In this document: one piece after another, positions 1 through 7,973 of the stretch | Layout of the letters: each line of letters begins with the position of its first letter | Numbering within the stretch: the first letter of the stretch is position 1 | NCBI GenBank assembly: GCA_029564115.1 | Contig: JAKQQP010000168.1 | Location: 1 to 37,463 of the forward strand | Origin: Candidatus Rifleibacteriota bacterium | GTDB taxonomy: Bacteria > Riflebacteria > Ozemobacteria > Ozemobacterales > Ozemobacteraceae | DNA: 37,463 nt | Direction of reading: 5' to 3' | Notes under the pieces: model-generated | Told to the model about the DNA's origin: nothing | Database searches by the model: none | The model's input: only the letters and a program-made list of their open reading frames with translations | Program-made: the position numbers and the translations under genes

Positions 1-54
1 AACCGATGAATAAAGGTTTTGCAGACCTTCGCCTTACCACTTGGCTATGCCGCC
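1..54 (-). tRNA. tRNA-Cys (GCA), 3' part cut by window edge
   Basis: Read on the minus strand, the 5' acceptor strand GGCGGCA, a D-arm and an anticodon stem AAGGT/ACCTT with loop CTGCAAA are visible, giving anticodon GCA (Cys). The T-arm and 3' acceptor strand lie beyond the left edge. It is the last of four tRNAs in a leftward cluster. Confidence 0.9.
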
Positions 55-66
55 GGGCAAAACAAA

Positions 67-139
<73 letters not shown>

Positions 140-153
140 TTTTAAATTGAAAA

Positions 154-228
<75 letters not shown>

Positions 229-235
229 ATTGCGG

Positions 236-308
236 TGGGCGGTGACGGGTTCGAACCGCCGACCACCTGGGTGTAAACCAGGAGCTCTTCCAACTGAGCT
301 AACCGCCC
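236..308 (-). tRNA. tRNA-Val (TAC)
   Basis: Complete cloverleaf of 73 nt: acceptor GGGCGGT/ACCGCCC, discriminator A, anticodon stem CTGG/CCAG with loop TTTACAC giving TAC, and T-loop GGTTCGAACCC. It is the promoter-proximal gene of the Val-Asp-Phe-Cys cluster. CCA is not encoded. Confidence 0.97.
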
Positions 309-327
309 TTGTCGCGATGACAAAATG

Positions 328-356
328 ATATTATCATCAACATGCAACAGTGTCAA
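328..356 (-). promoter_or_regulatory. Promoter of the tRNA-Val-Asp-Phe-Cys cluster
   Basis: On the minus strand a perfect -35 TTGACA is followed after exactly 17 bp by -10 TAATAT, ending about 20 bp before the tRNA-Val 5' end. This is near-consensus for a housekeeping sigma factor and suits a stable-RNA operon. Confidence 0.85.
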
Positions 357-391
357 CAAAAAAATATTGCCGGCTGCAAAAAAAATGCAAA

Positions 392-856
392 CTAGAAGGT
401 AACGACCTTCTGAACCTGATTCATGGCATCGAGCAGATCGAAGTGATTAGCAAGTTTGCCCGCCCGCATCTGGTTTTTCAGATTCAATTTATCGAGAGCA
501 TGGCCGGCCACCAGAACCTTCACGCCCAAACGTTCTATTTTATGAATAGTCGGCAGCAGCGGGCTGTCTTCGACGCAGGCCTTCACGGCGTTATTCCAAA
601 AAACAAGGGTACGGGGAACAAGTTCGCTTTCGGATAGCGTAATCAAAATATCGCGAAACGAACTTTTGCCTATCTCATCGTTTTCGCCTATGTACAGGCG
701 AGTAAACATCATGAGATAGTTGGATATCTTCGCCGAAGGTACCCAAACGCGTTTTTCGAAATAAACGCCCTCAAAATAGCTGTGATCAAGTTCGCTGCGT
801 TGACTCAGAGAAATTTTCCTTGTTCGTTTTATAAAGTCCCGGCGACGACGAAGCAT
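392..856 (-). CDS. DsrE/YedF-like protein lacking the usual cysteines
   Basis: The last 100 or so residues match the DsrE-like fold found at the C-terminus of the selenium-metabolism protein YedF: a first strand followed by GENDEIG, then LVFWNNAVK, a helix with KIERLGVKVLV, and a final LLDAMNQVQKV. In YedF relatives the third strand carries a CGTC-type pair of cysteines; here it reads VAGHALD, so both are gone and a sulfur-carrier role is doubtful. No TusA-like N-terminal domain is seen. The frame is open up to 973, but a good promoter on this strand (885-913) starts transcription near 878, so upstream starts are unlikely. ATG at 856 is used here. ATG at 712 or 709 is an alternative that would leave little more than the core fold. 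No strong Shine-Dalgarno sequence marks any of these. The gene sits alone between a tRNA cluster and a divergent exported protein. Confidence 0.6.
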   Translation of the reverse strand: MLRRRRDFIKRTRKISLSQRSELDHSYFEGVYFEKRVWVPSAKISNYLMMFTRLYIGENDEIGKSSFRDILITLSESELVPRTLVFWNNAVKACVEDSPLLPTIHKIERLGVKVLVAGHALDKLNLKNQMRAGKLANHFDLLDAMNQVQKVVTF

Positions 857-884
857 TAAGCAGGTCGGTCGGACTTGGGATTTC

Positions 885-913
885 ATTATACCGCATTCTT
901 TATCGGCAACCAA
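885..913 (-). promoter_or_regulatory. Promoter of the DsrE/YedF-like gene
   Basis: On the minus strand, -35 TTGGTT and a perfect -10 TATAAT are separated by 17 bp. The predicted transcription start is near 878, which argues against any translation start upstream of that point. It is back to back with a rightward promoter at 962-990. Confidence 0.65.
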
Positions 914-961
914 GAAAACATACAAAAAAAATAATTTGTTGAATGTTAAATGCGGTAATGC

Positions 962-990
962 TTGACAGCACATGGAGCCTGTGCTAATGT
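962..990 (+). promoter_or_regulatory. Promoter of the exported protein at 1096
   Basis: Perfect -35 TTGACA, 17 bp spacer, -10 TAATGT. The expected start near 997 gives a leader of about 100 nt before the ATG at 1096. Confidence 0.75.
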
Positions 991-1095
991 CTTGTCTTAC
1001 AGGGTGATGTCAGTACATGGTACAGGAAGTCGCCTGCTGCAATGTAGATTTAATACGCCCTTGTCTATGGATTCGCGAAAGGAGACTTGCTTAAA

Positions 1096-1863
1096 ATGAT
1101 GAAACGTATCTCTGTTTTTCTGACCGTTCTGCTTCTTGTATCTGTGGCGTTTACCGCTTCTGCCCAGGAAAAGGTGCTTCTCCAGTATAACCCGGCTCCC
1201 GGCACAACCGCCAAATACAAAATGAACATTCGTGGTAACACGATCGTCACCGCTTACAAGAGAGCCCAGAGAACCAACCTTGAAACAGCCATGACCATCG
1301 AGCAGAAGGTTACCGGCGTAGACAAAGACGGCAACATCGACATGGCTACCACTATTCTCGACGGCACCATCACCGTTAATAACACCCCCACTGTTCTGCC
1401 GAACCTCGGCCAGATCATCAGCGTAAAAATGGCCAAAGACGGTGAAATTATTTCCTCCACCGGAATGGATCAGCAGGGTGGCAATTTCAACCAGATGCAG
1501 ATCAAATTCCCCACCAAGCCAGTAGGCGTTGGTGACAGCTGGAATTCAAACATCAAGCCCAATCCTCAGCTTCCGATCCCCATGGATGTTAAATACACCG
1601 TTATGGGCTTCGAAAAAGTCGGTGGCGAAGAATGTGTTAAACTGCAGTCAGAAGTGACTTCTGCCCAGGGTTCTGCCGGCAGCATCAATCTTGATGTTAA
1701 AGCCAACGGCAACATCTGGTTCGCCTACAAAAAAGGCATCATGATCAAAAACGAAGTGACTTCAAACATGCTCATGCTCATGGAAAACGATCTCGGTGGC
1801 GGCAAAAAAGAAACCATCGAAACCCGCATGAATCTTAACCTCACCATGGGTCTGACAAAATAA
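1096..1863 (+). CDS. Exported beta-rich protein, DUF6263-like
   Basis: The protein is 255 residues. Residues 1-24 form a Sec signal peptide: MMKR, a hydrophobic run, then a TASAQ cleavage site. The mature part has many short polar strands and few cysteines. Its plan, an opening LLQYNPAPGTTAKYKM followed by strands alternating with D-x-D-G turns (VDKDGNID, MAKDGEI), resembles the DUF6263 class of secreted proteins; that match rests on pattern only. Its molecular role is unknown. ATG 1096 is chosen because GAAAGGAGA at 1077-1085 is well placed for it, while an in-frame TTG at 1087 lies too close to that site. It has its own promoter, and a second strong promoter begins 14 bp after its stop, so it is probably transcribed alone. 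Confidence 0.75.
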   Translation: MMKRISVFLTVLLLVSVAFTASAQEKVLLQYNPAPGTTAKYKMNIRGNTIVTAYKRAQRTNLETAMTIEQKVTGVDKDGNIDMATTILDGTITVNNTPTVLPNLGQIISVKMAKDGEIISSTGMDQQGGNFNQMQIKFPTKPVGVGDSWNSNIKPNPQLPIPMDVKYTVMGFEKVGGEECVKLQSEVTSAQGSAGSINLDVKANGNIWFAYKKGIMIKNEVTSNMLMLMENDLGGGKKETIETRMNLNLTMGLTK

Positions 1864-1876
1864 TTCAAGGGGTACC

Positions 1877-1905
1877 TTGACGCTGACGCGATCGATTCTT
1901 ATAAT
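1877..1905 (+). promoter_or_regulatory. Strong promoter driving the structured leader RNA
   Basis: TTGACG, 17 bp spacer, then a perfect TATAAT. It begins 14 bp after the preceding stop codon. Predicted transcription start is about 1912, which is 231 nt ahead of the next start codon. Confidence 0.8.
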
Positions 1906-1911
1906 CTAGAA

Positions 1912-2044
1912 CAGATTAGTAAAAGGTCTTTGAAAAACCTAAACGGAATCCAGTAGCGAAGCGAAACGTAACAAGACAATATCTTGTTTGCGTTTATAAA
2001 CAAAGAAACTGGAGCTCCGCTTTCCCCGAGGCGGAGCTTCTTTT
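1912..2044 (+). ncRNA. Structured leader RNA or small RNA ending in an attenuator-like terminator
   Basis: Between a strong promoter and an intrinsic terminator lies about 130 nt of foldable, apparently noncoding RNA. Visible pairings are: a 12-13 bp hairpin, AAACGTAACAAGA (1964-1976) with TCTTGTTTGCGTTT (1982-1995), loop CAATA; an enclosing CCAGT (1950-1954) with ACTGG (2008-2012); and TCTTTG (1927-1932) with CAAAGA (2001-2006). The last two cross, as in a pseudoknot. The ACTGG strand shares its final GG with the base of the terminator stem. No known riboswitch class (c-di-GMP, TPP, SAM, preQ1, glycine, fluoride, ZTP) was recognised. It is either an independent small RNA or a cis-regulator of the gene at 2143. 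Confidence 0.55.
2011..2044 (+). terminator. Intrinsic terminator or attenuator inside the 5' leader
   Basis: A 10 bp stem, GGAGCTCCGC (2011-2020) with GCGGAGCTTC (2031-2040), one G-U pair, loop of 10 nt, followed by TTTTAT. It lies 99 nt upstream of the next ATG and downstream of that gene's only good promoter. Confidence 0.8.
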
Positions 2045-2142
2045 ATACCCGATACTTACCCGGTATCGACTTACCTACCTACCCATTGTTCTCTGTTCTA
2101 ATGTTCTGTTCTCTTTCCCGACTCTCAACAGGAGGAACCATT

Positions 2143-3054
2143 ATGAGGTTGAAACGCAGTCTAATGAAGATGATGGCGACAACCTTGGCCGTGGTCATGC
2201 TATTGACAGCCTTCGGAACCAGTGCCCACGCGGGGCTGTTTACAAGGCTCAAAGACACGGTTAAGGACAACCCTGTGAAATCAGCTCTTGCTGGTGTTGC
2301 CGCAGTTGGCGGTGCAGTTCTCGCTGCTCCATACATCGCAAGTGCAGTTGGTTTCGCATCAGGTAGCGTCGCAGGAATCGCAGGTGGTGCAACCGCAGCT
2401 GTAGCTGGTGCTGGTGCTGGTCTTGCCGGTATTGGTGCTACAATCTGGGGCGGTCTCAGTGCCGCTGGCGGTTTTGTAACTGGCGCCCTTGGCGCAATTG
2501 GTGGAGCTATTGGCAGCGTGTTCTCAGGCATTGCAGGCTTTATCGGTGGCATCATCGGCAGCCCGCTCTTTATCCCGGCTCTGTGCCTTGTTGGCGCTGC
2601 AGTTGCAGGGTATTTCATCTGGAAACGCTATAAACGCCAGAATCAGACTATCGGCAACGGTGGCAATCTGCCCGCAGCCGGTCCGGTCGCTCTCCCATCA
2701 AGTGAAGTAGTTGTCAGCCCGAACGTCGGTGCTCCGAGCGGCGCAGTGCCGTCCATGGAAATCCCGGTTTCAGGTTCTGTATCAGCTCCCGAAGCAACCA
2801 CTACCCCGGTTACTGAAGTTGTTGAAGCAGCTCCCGCAGCCAACGCCTCAACTGCACTGAAAAGCGCTCATGCCGAATACATCAAGGCCTACAACAAATA
2901 CATCAACATGGTTACCAACATCGGTGGCAGTGAAAACCCCGACGAGGAACTCAGATCCAATCTGCTTCGCACAGACACTCAGAAAGCTCTGACTGACTAC
3001 CGTGAAGCCTACAACCGCTACATCACTCTCCTCAGACAGAGTAATTCGAAGTAG
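2143..3054 (+). CDS. Exported glycine/alanine-rich membrane protein with C-terminal helical repeats
   Basis: The protein is 303 residues. Residues 1-30 are a signal peptide ending AHA. About 45-150 is extremely rich in Gly and Ala with GxxxG-type spacing (GAIGGAIGS, GFIGGIIGS), as in glycine-zipper membrane proteins. About 157-176 is a transmembrane helix followed by basic KRYKRQ. About 185-255 is a Pro/Val/Ser/Ala linker. The C-terminal part is helical and carries one motif twice, EYIKAYNKYI and DYREAYNRYI. I recognise no family. It may form a membrane-embedded oligomer with an exposed tail. Start: AGGAGGAACC at 2129-2139 precedes the ATG ideally; the frame is open further upstream but passes through the terminator hairpin. 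A long leader with a pyrimidine-rich stretch suggests post-transcriptional control. Confidence 0.7.
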   Translation: MRLKRSLMKMMATTLAVVMLLTAFGTSAHAGLFTRLKDTVKDNPVKSALAGVAAVGGAVLAAPYIASAVGFASGSVAGIAGGATAAVAGAGAGLAGIGATIWGGLSAAGGFVTGALGAIGGAIGSVFSGIAGFIGGIIGSPLFIPALCLVGAAVAGYFIWKRYKRQNQTIGNGGNLPAAGPVALPSSEVVVSPNVGAPSGAVPSMEIPVSGSVSAPEATTTPVTEVVEAAPAANASTALKSAHAEYIKAYNKYINMVTNIGGSENPDEELRSNLLRTDTQKALTDYREAYNRYITLLRQSNSK

Positions 3055-3064
3055 CTGTTCCGAT

Positions 3065-3100
3065 AAAAAATCCCCGGGCCATCTGGCTCGGGGATTTTTT
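3065..3100. terminator. Bidirectional terminator between convergent genes
   Basis: AAAAAA, then stem TCCCCGGGCC / GGCTCGGGGA with one G-U pair and loop ATCT, then TTTTTT. The A-run and T-run make it work in both directions, for the glycine-rich protein gene on one side and prmA on the other. Confidence 0.93.
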
Positions 3101-3119
3101 CTTTTCGTTTACATCAATT

Positions 3120-4013
3120 TTAGCGGGTAAGATAAAAACCGTGCCAGTCACCGTCGGTCTTCTCTTGCATATTAACCCAGCCATTGCGAGCAAAAGCTTC
3201 TTTTACCAGAGGCGCATTGGTTGAATTCACCCCTGAAAAAATACCCCAGCCGCCCTTTTTAACCCATTGAGAAAAAACCGGCAGATATTCAAGAATAACT
3301 GGAGAAGTGATATTAGCGACAATTCCGTCAGCTGATATTTCGGGTTTATAAGTACCAAGGTCGGCACAGATCATTTTCAGACGATCAGAGATTCCGTTCA
3401 GAGCAGCATTTTTGCGCATATTTTCGACGGCGGCACCCTCGATTTCGATGGCAACACCACCCTGCGCCCCGTGTTTCATCAGATAAAACGAGAGAATGCC
3501 ACTGCCGGCCCCCAGATCGAGAAAAAACTGCCCAGCCGGATCGATCCTGGTCATAAACTCGAGGCACAGCCTTGTTGTTTCATGGGTTCCAGTGCCAAAT
3601 GCCATCCCCGGGTCTATAAGAATGGTGGTAGCATTGGCTTCTTGAGGCAATTCAGGCTCCCAGGGGGGGCGAATGACTATGCGGTCACCCACCTGTATGG
3701 GCTTGAAATGTTCACGAAAACCAAGCATCCAGTCCTGGTTGTCACTGTATTCTTCAAGCGAAAGAGCCGTTTGGGGTAAAGAGAAATCGGCCAGCCAGGC
3801 CAGAATAGCCGACTCGATGCCTGCAGTATCCTGCTCGACTGTTGAAGCCAGAAAACTGACAACCGTCTCGCCGGTGTAAACAAAATCAGTCTCGCCAAAT
3901 CCCTCATCGCGAATCTGTGGGCTGGAAAAAGCTGCCAGACCGAATCTTTCTGCCAACCCGAGCAAGGGATCTTCATAATCTGATGGAACTCTGACATTGA
4001 ATCTTTTAAGCAC
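3120..4013 (-). CDS. prmA: Ribosomal protein L11 methyltransferase
   Basis: PrmA methylates ribosomal protein L11 with S-adenosylmethionine in the cytosol. The 297-residue length is normal for the family. Diagnostic motifs are present: DPGMAFGTGTHETT at 134-147, the SAM-binding DLGAGSGIL at 166-174, and an adenosine-contact strand AIEIEGAAVENMRKNA near 188-203, where the usual acidic Asp is Glu. The N-terminal about 120 residues are the L11-recognition domain. The start is GTG at 4013, with GAGG 8 nt upstream; it lies 4 bp after the TGA of the TPR gene, so the two are translationally linked and share a promoter upstream of the TPR gene. A bidirectional terminator follows. Confidence 0.95.
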   Translation of the reverse strand: MLKRFNVRVPSDYEDPLLGLAERFGLAAFSSPQIRDEGFGETDFVYTGETVVSFLASTVEQDTAGIESAILAWLADFSLPQTALSLEEYSDNQDWMLGFREHFKPIQVGDRIVIRPPWEPELPQEANATTILIDPGMAFGTGTHETTRLCLEFMTRIDPAGQFFLDLGAGSGILSFYLMKHGAQGGVAIEIEGAAVENMRKNAALNGISDRLKMICADLGTYKPEISADGIVANITSPVILEYLPVFSQWVKKGGWGIFSGVNSTNAPLVKEAFARNGWVNMQEKTDGDWHGFYLTR

Positions 4014-4017
4014 TTGT

Positions 4018-5313
4018 TCAGCCTCGTGTAAGCTTTAGAATTTTTTGCATGTGACCATCAACTTTTTCGAGCATCGCCTTGTCACCCCGGGCCAGCTCAC
4101 GCAACTGCCCGAGAACCAGAGTGGCCTTATCCAGCTGCCCCATGGCTTCAAGAGCCTCAGCCTTGCCCAGCATGGCGAACTTGTCTTTGGCGTCGAATTC
4201 TTCGAGAACCTGGTCGAAAGTTCGCAGAGCGCGATCGTTCAACCCGGCGTCTAGAAACATCCGCCCCAAAACATTTACGGCGTAAACATCGTCAGGCTCA
4301 TAGTTCAGCGCAAACATCAGATTATAGATGGCATTGGGAAAGTCATGACAGTCTTTATAAGCCTTCGCCAGGTTGTAATAGGCAAAAGCGTAGTCAGGCT
4401 GAACCTGAATCGCTTTTTTCAGATAATTTATACCGTCCTCATGACGCCCCTGCATTACCAGCAGTTTGCCCATATTGCTCAGAGTGAAGGCATCTTCGGC
4501 ATCGAGGTTGATTGCCATGGCAAAATGTTCTTCTGCTTCCGGGTACATGTTTTTATCCATGTAGATCATCCCAAGATTTTTCAGAATAGAGCCTTTTTCG
4601 GAAGCATTTGCCAGGGCTGAATTGAAATGTTCCCGGGCTTCTTCCATGGTCGAGGTTTCAAGACAGATGCGGCCAATGTAGTAATGAGCATCGCTGTTAC
4701 AGGCGTCTATCGACAAAACCCGGTTAAAATAGCCCTGAGCGGCCGGAAAATCGCCCTTTTCGATAGCAGCGCGACCAAGCAGCACCATTGCCTGAGCATT
4801 CTGAGCCTCTTTTTTGAGAATCTCGCCGGCAAGCCTGACAGCCTCTGCCGACTCGCCAAGTTCAAACATCACAGTAGCGAGGCTGAGCTTGTTATAAAGA
4901 TCTGAAGGATTGACCTCGAGAGCCTTTTTGAGTATCTCGACACAACGGGCATAATCACCCTTCATGCGGTATGCCAGCGCCAGTGAGTTACGGGCGTAAC
5001 GGTCGGCAGGGTTCATTTTAACAGTCTGTTCGAGAGTCGCGATTGCCTTGTCGATATCTCCCTGCTCTAGATAAGTGTTGCCGAGAAGATAATTGGTATA
5101 CAGATCTTCTTTTTTAACTTTCAGCGAGCCGTCGAGCAGAGCACGGGCACCTTCGAAGTCGCCGCGTTCCTTGAGTACCATGGCCAGCTTATTCATGGTG
5201 TAAATATCGTTGGGCTTAAGTTTCAGCGCCGCTTCAAAAAACTGCTGCGCCTCATCGAGAAGATTCAGCTTGAGGGCTTCACTCCCTCTGGTATAGGCTT
5301 CCTGAAAATCCAT
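4018..5313 (-). CDS. TPR-repeat protein, cytoplasmic
   Basis: The 431 residues are almost entirely tetratricopeptide repeats, about twelve 34-residue units. Typical consensus positions are visible, such as GDFEGARALLDGSLKV, GDIDKAIATLEQTVKM, GRHEDGINYLKKAIQV and LDKATLVLGQL. There is no signal peptide or transmembrane segment, so it is likely a cytoplasmic scaffold or binding protein. Partners cannot be read from the sequence. The start at 5313 has AAGGAG with an 8 nt spacer. It is the first gene of a two-gene unit with prmA; whether it acts on PrmA or the ribosome is unknown. Confidence 0.9.
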   Translation of the reverse strand: MDFQEAYTRGSEALKLNLLDEAQQFFEAALKLKPNDIYTMNKLAMVLKERGDFEGARALLDGSLKVKKEDLYTNYLLGNTYLEQGDIDKAIATLEQTVKMNPADRYARNSLALAYRMKGDYARCVEILKKALEVNPSDLYNKLSLATVMFELGESAEAVRLAGEILKKEAQNAQAMVLLGRAAIEKGDFPAAQGYFNRVLSIDACNSDAHYYIGRICLETSTMEEAREHFNSALANASEKGSILKNLGMIYMDKNMYPEAEEHFAMAINLDAEDAFTLSNMGKLLVMQGRHEDGINYLKKAIQVQPDYAFAYYNLAKAYKDCHDFPNAIYNLMFALNYEPDDVYAVNVLGRMFLDAGLNDRALRTFDQVLEEFDAKDKFAMLGKAEALEAMGQLDKATLVLGQLRELARGDKAMLEKVDGHMQKILKLTRG

Positions 5314-5354
5314 GTACCGACTCCTTCTTTGCTGATCTTTAACAGATCCTTCTC

Positions 5355-5384
5355 ATCATAAAACAATTTCGCAGATAATGCCAA
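5355..5384 (-). promoter_or_regulatory. Promoter of the TPR-prmA unit
   Basis: Minus strand: -35 TTGGCA, 18 bp spacer, -10 TATGAT, inside the 96 bp gap after the sensor gene. It gives a leader of about 35 nt. Confidence 0.6.
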
Positions 5385-5409
5385 CAGCAGAAAAGCCATA
5401 CTACAGGAT

Positions 5410-7962
5410 TTACACATCAATATCCAGATCGGCTTTTAACGCGGTTAGTGATGCCACCACCTGACGGCGCACCATTGGGTCTTTATCCGACAGAGCATTG
5501 ATCAAAGGCTCAACTCCCTGGGCCATGCCCAGTTTTCCGAGGGCGTAAGCAGCCGAAGCTCGCATATTGCTTTCAGAATCTTTAATCATGCGCGAAAGCA
5601 GATCAAAGACCTTTAAATCGCCGTATTTGCCGAGAGCGATAAGAATATTTGCCTTGACACGGTTATCCTGTTCGTCAACCAGAAGATTGAGAAACTCGTA
5701 AACTCTTTTGCCACCGATGGCCTCCATGGCTTCAACGGCATTGGCCCTGACGCGCCGGTCGCCAGAACGCAGCTTTTCGGTAAGAATCGCAATATGCTCT
5801 TCATTACCGACTTTGCCAAGAACGGCAATCGCTCGTGACAGAACACGTGAATCACCCTCTTCAGTCACGGCTTTTTCGACAAAAGCGCGTGATCTTTCCG
5901 GGCTGATCCTTTCGACGACATCCATGACGTGATATCTGACATCCGGGTCTTCATCCTGATACCAGGCAAATAATTTTTCGGGGTCAGCCTGCTCGATGGT
6001 GCTCTTGAGAATACGAAGAATCATGATTTTGGTCCAGGGGGTGGCGCCGGCAAAACAATTCACCAGTTCGCCGGTTTCTTTGAAAGATCCGACGACAAAA
6101 GCATTCATGCGCCCCTGCTCGCCGGAAAGAACTTCAAGTTCATCAAAATTTACCACGTCTTTCAAAAGCACGTTAACTTCGCGGCTGGCAATTACCTCAT
6201 CACTGTCCTGGACTCTGGCCAGAGTTCTAAAGTCAGCAAATCCGTCGCCGATCATGGCAGTTGCCTCGGTATTGTCGCCGAACTGCCCTCGAACCATTTC
6301 CATGGCGTGCAAAGTCACCTTTGGCGCAAAAGGCAGATCCTGACGACGGCCAAGATCGCGAGTAATGAGTCTGGCAGCATTCAAAGCCTTTAACAGAGAA
6401 TCATGTCTGTTTGAAAATGTGAACAAAACCAGCAGACCCGAGGGAAACATCTGCACAGTCACGTTCGGACCGGGCTGAACGACCTTGCGCAGACAGTTGA
6501 AACATTCTTGAACGGCCGAAAAAATGCGATTGCCATCAACTCTGTTGATAGCTTCATCAATACCACTGAAATAAAGAAACATGGAAACGGCAAAGAGTTT
6601 TTCACCATTTTTTTCGCTGCCGGAAAGGGCTTTTAGAGTGCGTTCAACGATGCTGCGACTGACATACTGCTGCAGACCGCGGCCAATCATGTCTCTTTCT
6701 TTCATGCTCATGATCATAAAATTGAAAGCATGCGCCATCTGCCCGAATTCATCGTTGCGCTCGATATAGATATTTTGTCGCAGATCGCCGGCAGTAACCT
6801 GTTCCATGGCGCGAATAAACCAGGAAATTTCTTTAGAAATCCGCCGTGAAAGTAAATGCATAAAAAACATCATCAACAGAAGCCCAACGACAAAGAGGAG
6901 AACCAGGCGGTCTCGAACTGCCGCAAGCGGCTCATAACGGCTGGCATTGCGCCAACCGACCTTAACGGTGCCCAGACGATGCCGCCCGTTCATTACCGGC
7001 ACCAGAGTCTCATACATGTCAAGGTCAGGGAGACGGTAAACAGCGGGCTGTTCGGCATTCAAACTTCGACGATAATTCTTGTCATCGGCAGCACTCGCCC
7101 CGACCAAAGTCGAATCTGAGTGAAAGATCACCTGCTCATCCTTGATAACCGCCAGAAAAGCGAAATCTTCATTTGCCCCAAGCTGGCGCAATGACTCTCT
7201 GATATACAGGTCATCACCGGCTTCTATCAGGCGGGACGCGGCCGGAGCGAACATTTTGGCAACGTAAAGCCCGTGCCTTACGAAAGTTTCACGCCACTGA
7301 CCATCATACCAGTTCTGCAGGGTCACCCTCGATGCCATAAAAAGAAGCAGAATGATCAGAGCTGAACCGCCAAGAAGCGTATGATGAAGATTGGAAGCGT
7401 GGTGCCTGCGCACGAACCATGAAGCTGCCAAAGCAAGCATAAACAGAGAAAAAATGAGAGTATTGCGAAAACGAACCTGCGATACCCGTCTTTCTTCGCT
7501 CTCTCTAAAAAAACCGACCCTCAGCACGTATTTGCGGTTGTTGCCGGTAATCAGGGGGATAGCAGCTTCTATCAGCGAAGTGGTTCGCGAGGTATCTCTA
7601 AACGGAATCAGCCTCAGGTGTGGGGCCTTCAAAGCTTCTTCTTCAATGTTTTCGAGAACTCCCACCGGCAGGGAATAATTTTCGGAACGAGCCAGCAACG
7701 CCCCATCGGCCTGCTGCACCGCTGCGTAGGCAACTGCTTCTTCAGCCAGCAGATTTGACAGCCGTGGCGTCAGATCGATACGTCGGTCTATCGAATCGAC
7801 CACTTCATGAGCGAGCATTTTGACCAGCATGACCCGCCGATTCTCATACCTGGATTCAACTTCTTCGATATCCGCAAGGGTAAAATAGTAGGCAAAGCTG
7901 GTCAAAGAAAGAATAACAATGAGAATGAGAGCTCTTTCAAGCAGTTTTGAATCACGAAACAT
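5410..7962 (-). CDS. Membrane sensor: two extracytoplasmic domains, HAMP, degenerate cyclase domain, HEAT repeats
   Basis: Of 850 residues, transmembrane helices are near 9-28, 168-186, 194-212 and 353-372, leaving two extracytoplasmic sensing regions (about 30-165 and 213-350). HAMP follows (about 373-425), then the linker GRGLQQYVSRSIVERTL at 428-444, typical of HAMP-adenylate cyclase proteins, and a class III cyclase-like domain (about 453-630). Active-site residues are missing: the usual DI-x-x-FT metal site reads LYFSGID (463-469), and the later GD region reads MFPSGLLVLF (505-514). About 640-845 is HEAT-like helical repeats, e.g. VRANAVEAMEAIG, MRASAAYALGKLG and VRRQVVASLTAL. The protein probably no longer makes cyclic nucleotide and instead relays a signal through HEAT-mediated contacts. 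It starts 11 bp after the HD-GYP gene, so the two are likely co-transcribed. TAAGGT lies 9 nt before the ATG. Confidence 0.85.
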   Translation of the reverse strand: MFRDSKLLERALILIVILSLTSFAYYFTLADIEEVESRYENRRVMLVKMLAHEVVDSIDRRIDLTPRLSNLLAEEAVAYAAVQQADGALLARSENYSLPVGVLENIEEEALKAPHLRLIPFRDTSRTTSLIEAAIPLITGNNRKYVLRVGFFRESEERRVSQVRFRNTLIFSLFMLALAASWFVRRHHASNLHHTLLGGSALIILLLFMASRVTLQNWYDGQWRETFVRHGLYVAKMFAPAASRLIEAGDDLYIRESLRQLGANEDFAFLAVIKDEQVIFHSDSTLVGASAADDKNYRRSLNAEQPAVYRLPDLDMYETLVPVMNGRHRLGTVKVGWRNASRYEPLAAVRDRLVLLFVVGLLLMMFFMHLLSRRISKEISWFIRAMEQVTAGDLRQNIYIERNDEFGQMAHAFNFMIMSMKERDMIGRGLQQYVSRSIVERTLKALSGSEKNGEKLFAVSMFLYFSGIDEAINRVDGNRIFSAVQECFNCLRKVVQPGPNVTVQMFPSGLLVLFTFSNRHDSLLKALNAARLITRDLGRRQDLPFAPKVTLHAMEMVRGQFGDNTEATAMIGDGFADFRTLARVQDSDEVIASREVNVLLKDVVNFDELEVLSGEQGRMNAFVVGSFKETGELVNCFAGATPWTKIMILRILKSTIEQADPEKLFAWYQDEDPDVRYHVMDVVERISPERSRAFVEKAVTEEGDSRVLSRAIAVLGKVGNEEHIAILTEKLRSGDRRVRANAVEAMEAIGGKRVYEFLNLLVDEQDNRVKANILIALGKYGDLKVFDLLSRMIKDSESNMRASAAYALGKLGMAQGVEPLINALSDKDPMVRRQVVASLTALKADLDIDV

Positions 7963-7973
7963 TAGTTAAAACC

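Noticed and set aside
1912..2044. Leader RNA as a known c-di-GMP (GEMM) riboswitch
   Set aside because: The GEMM core motifs are absent; only hairpins and a possible pseudoknot are seen.
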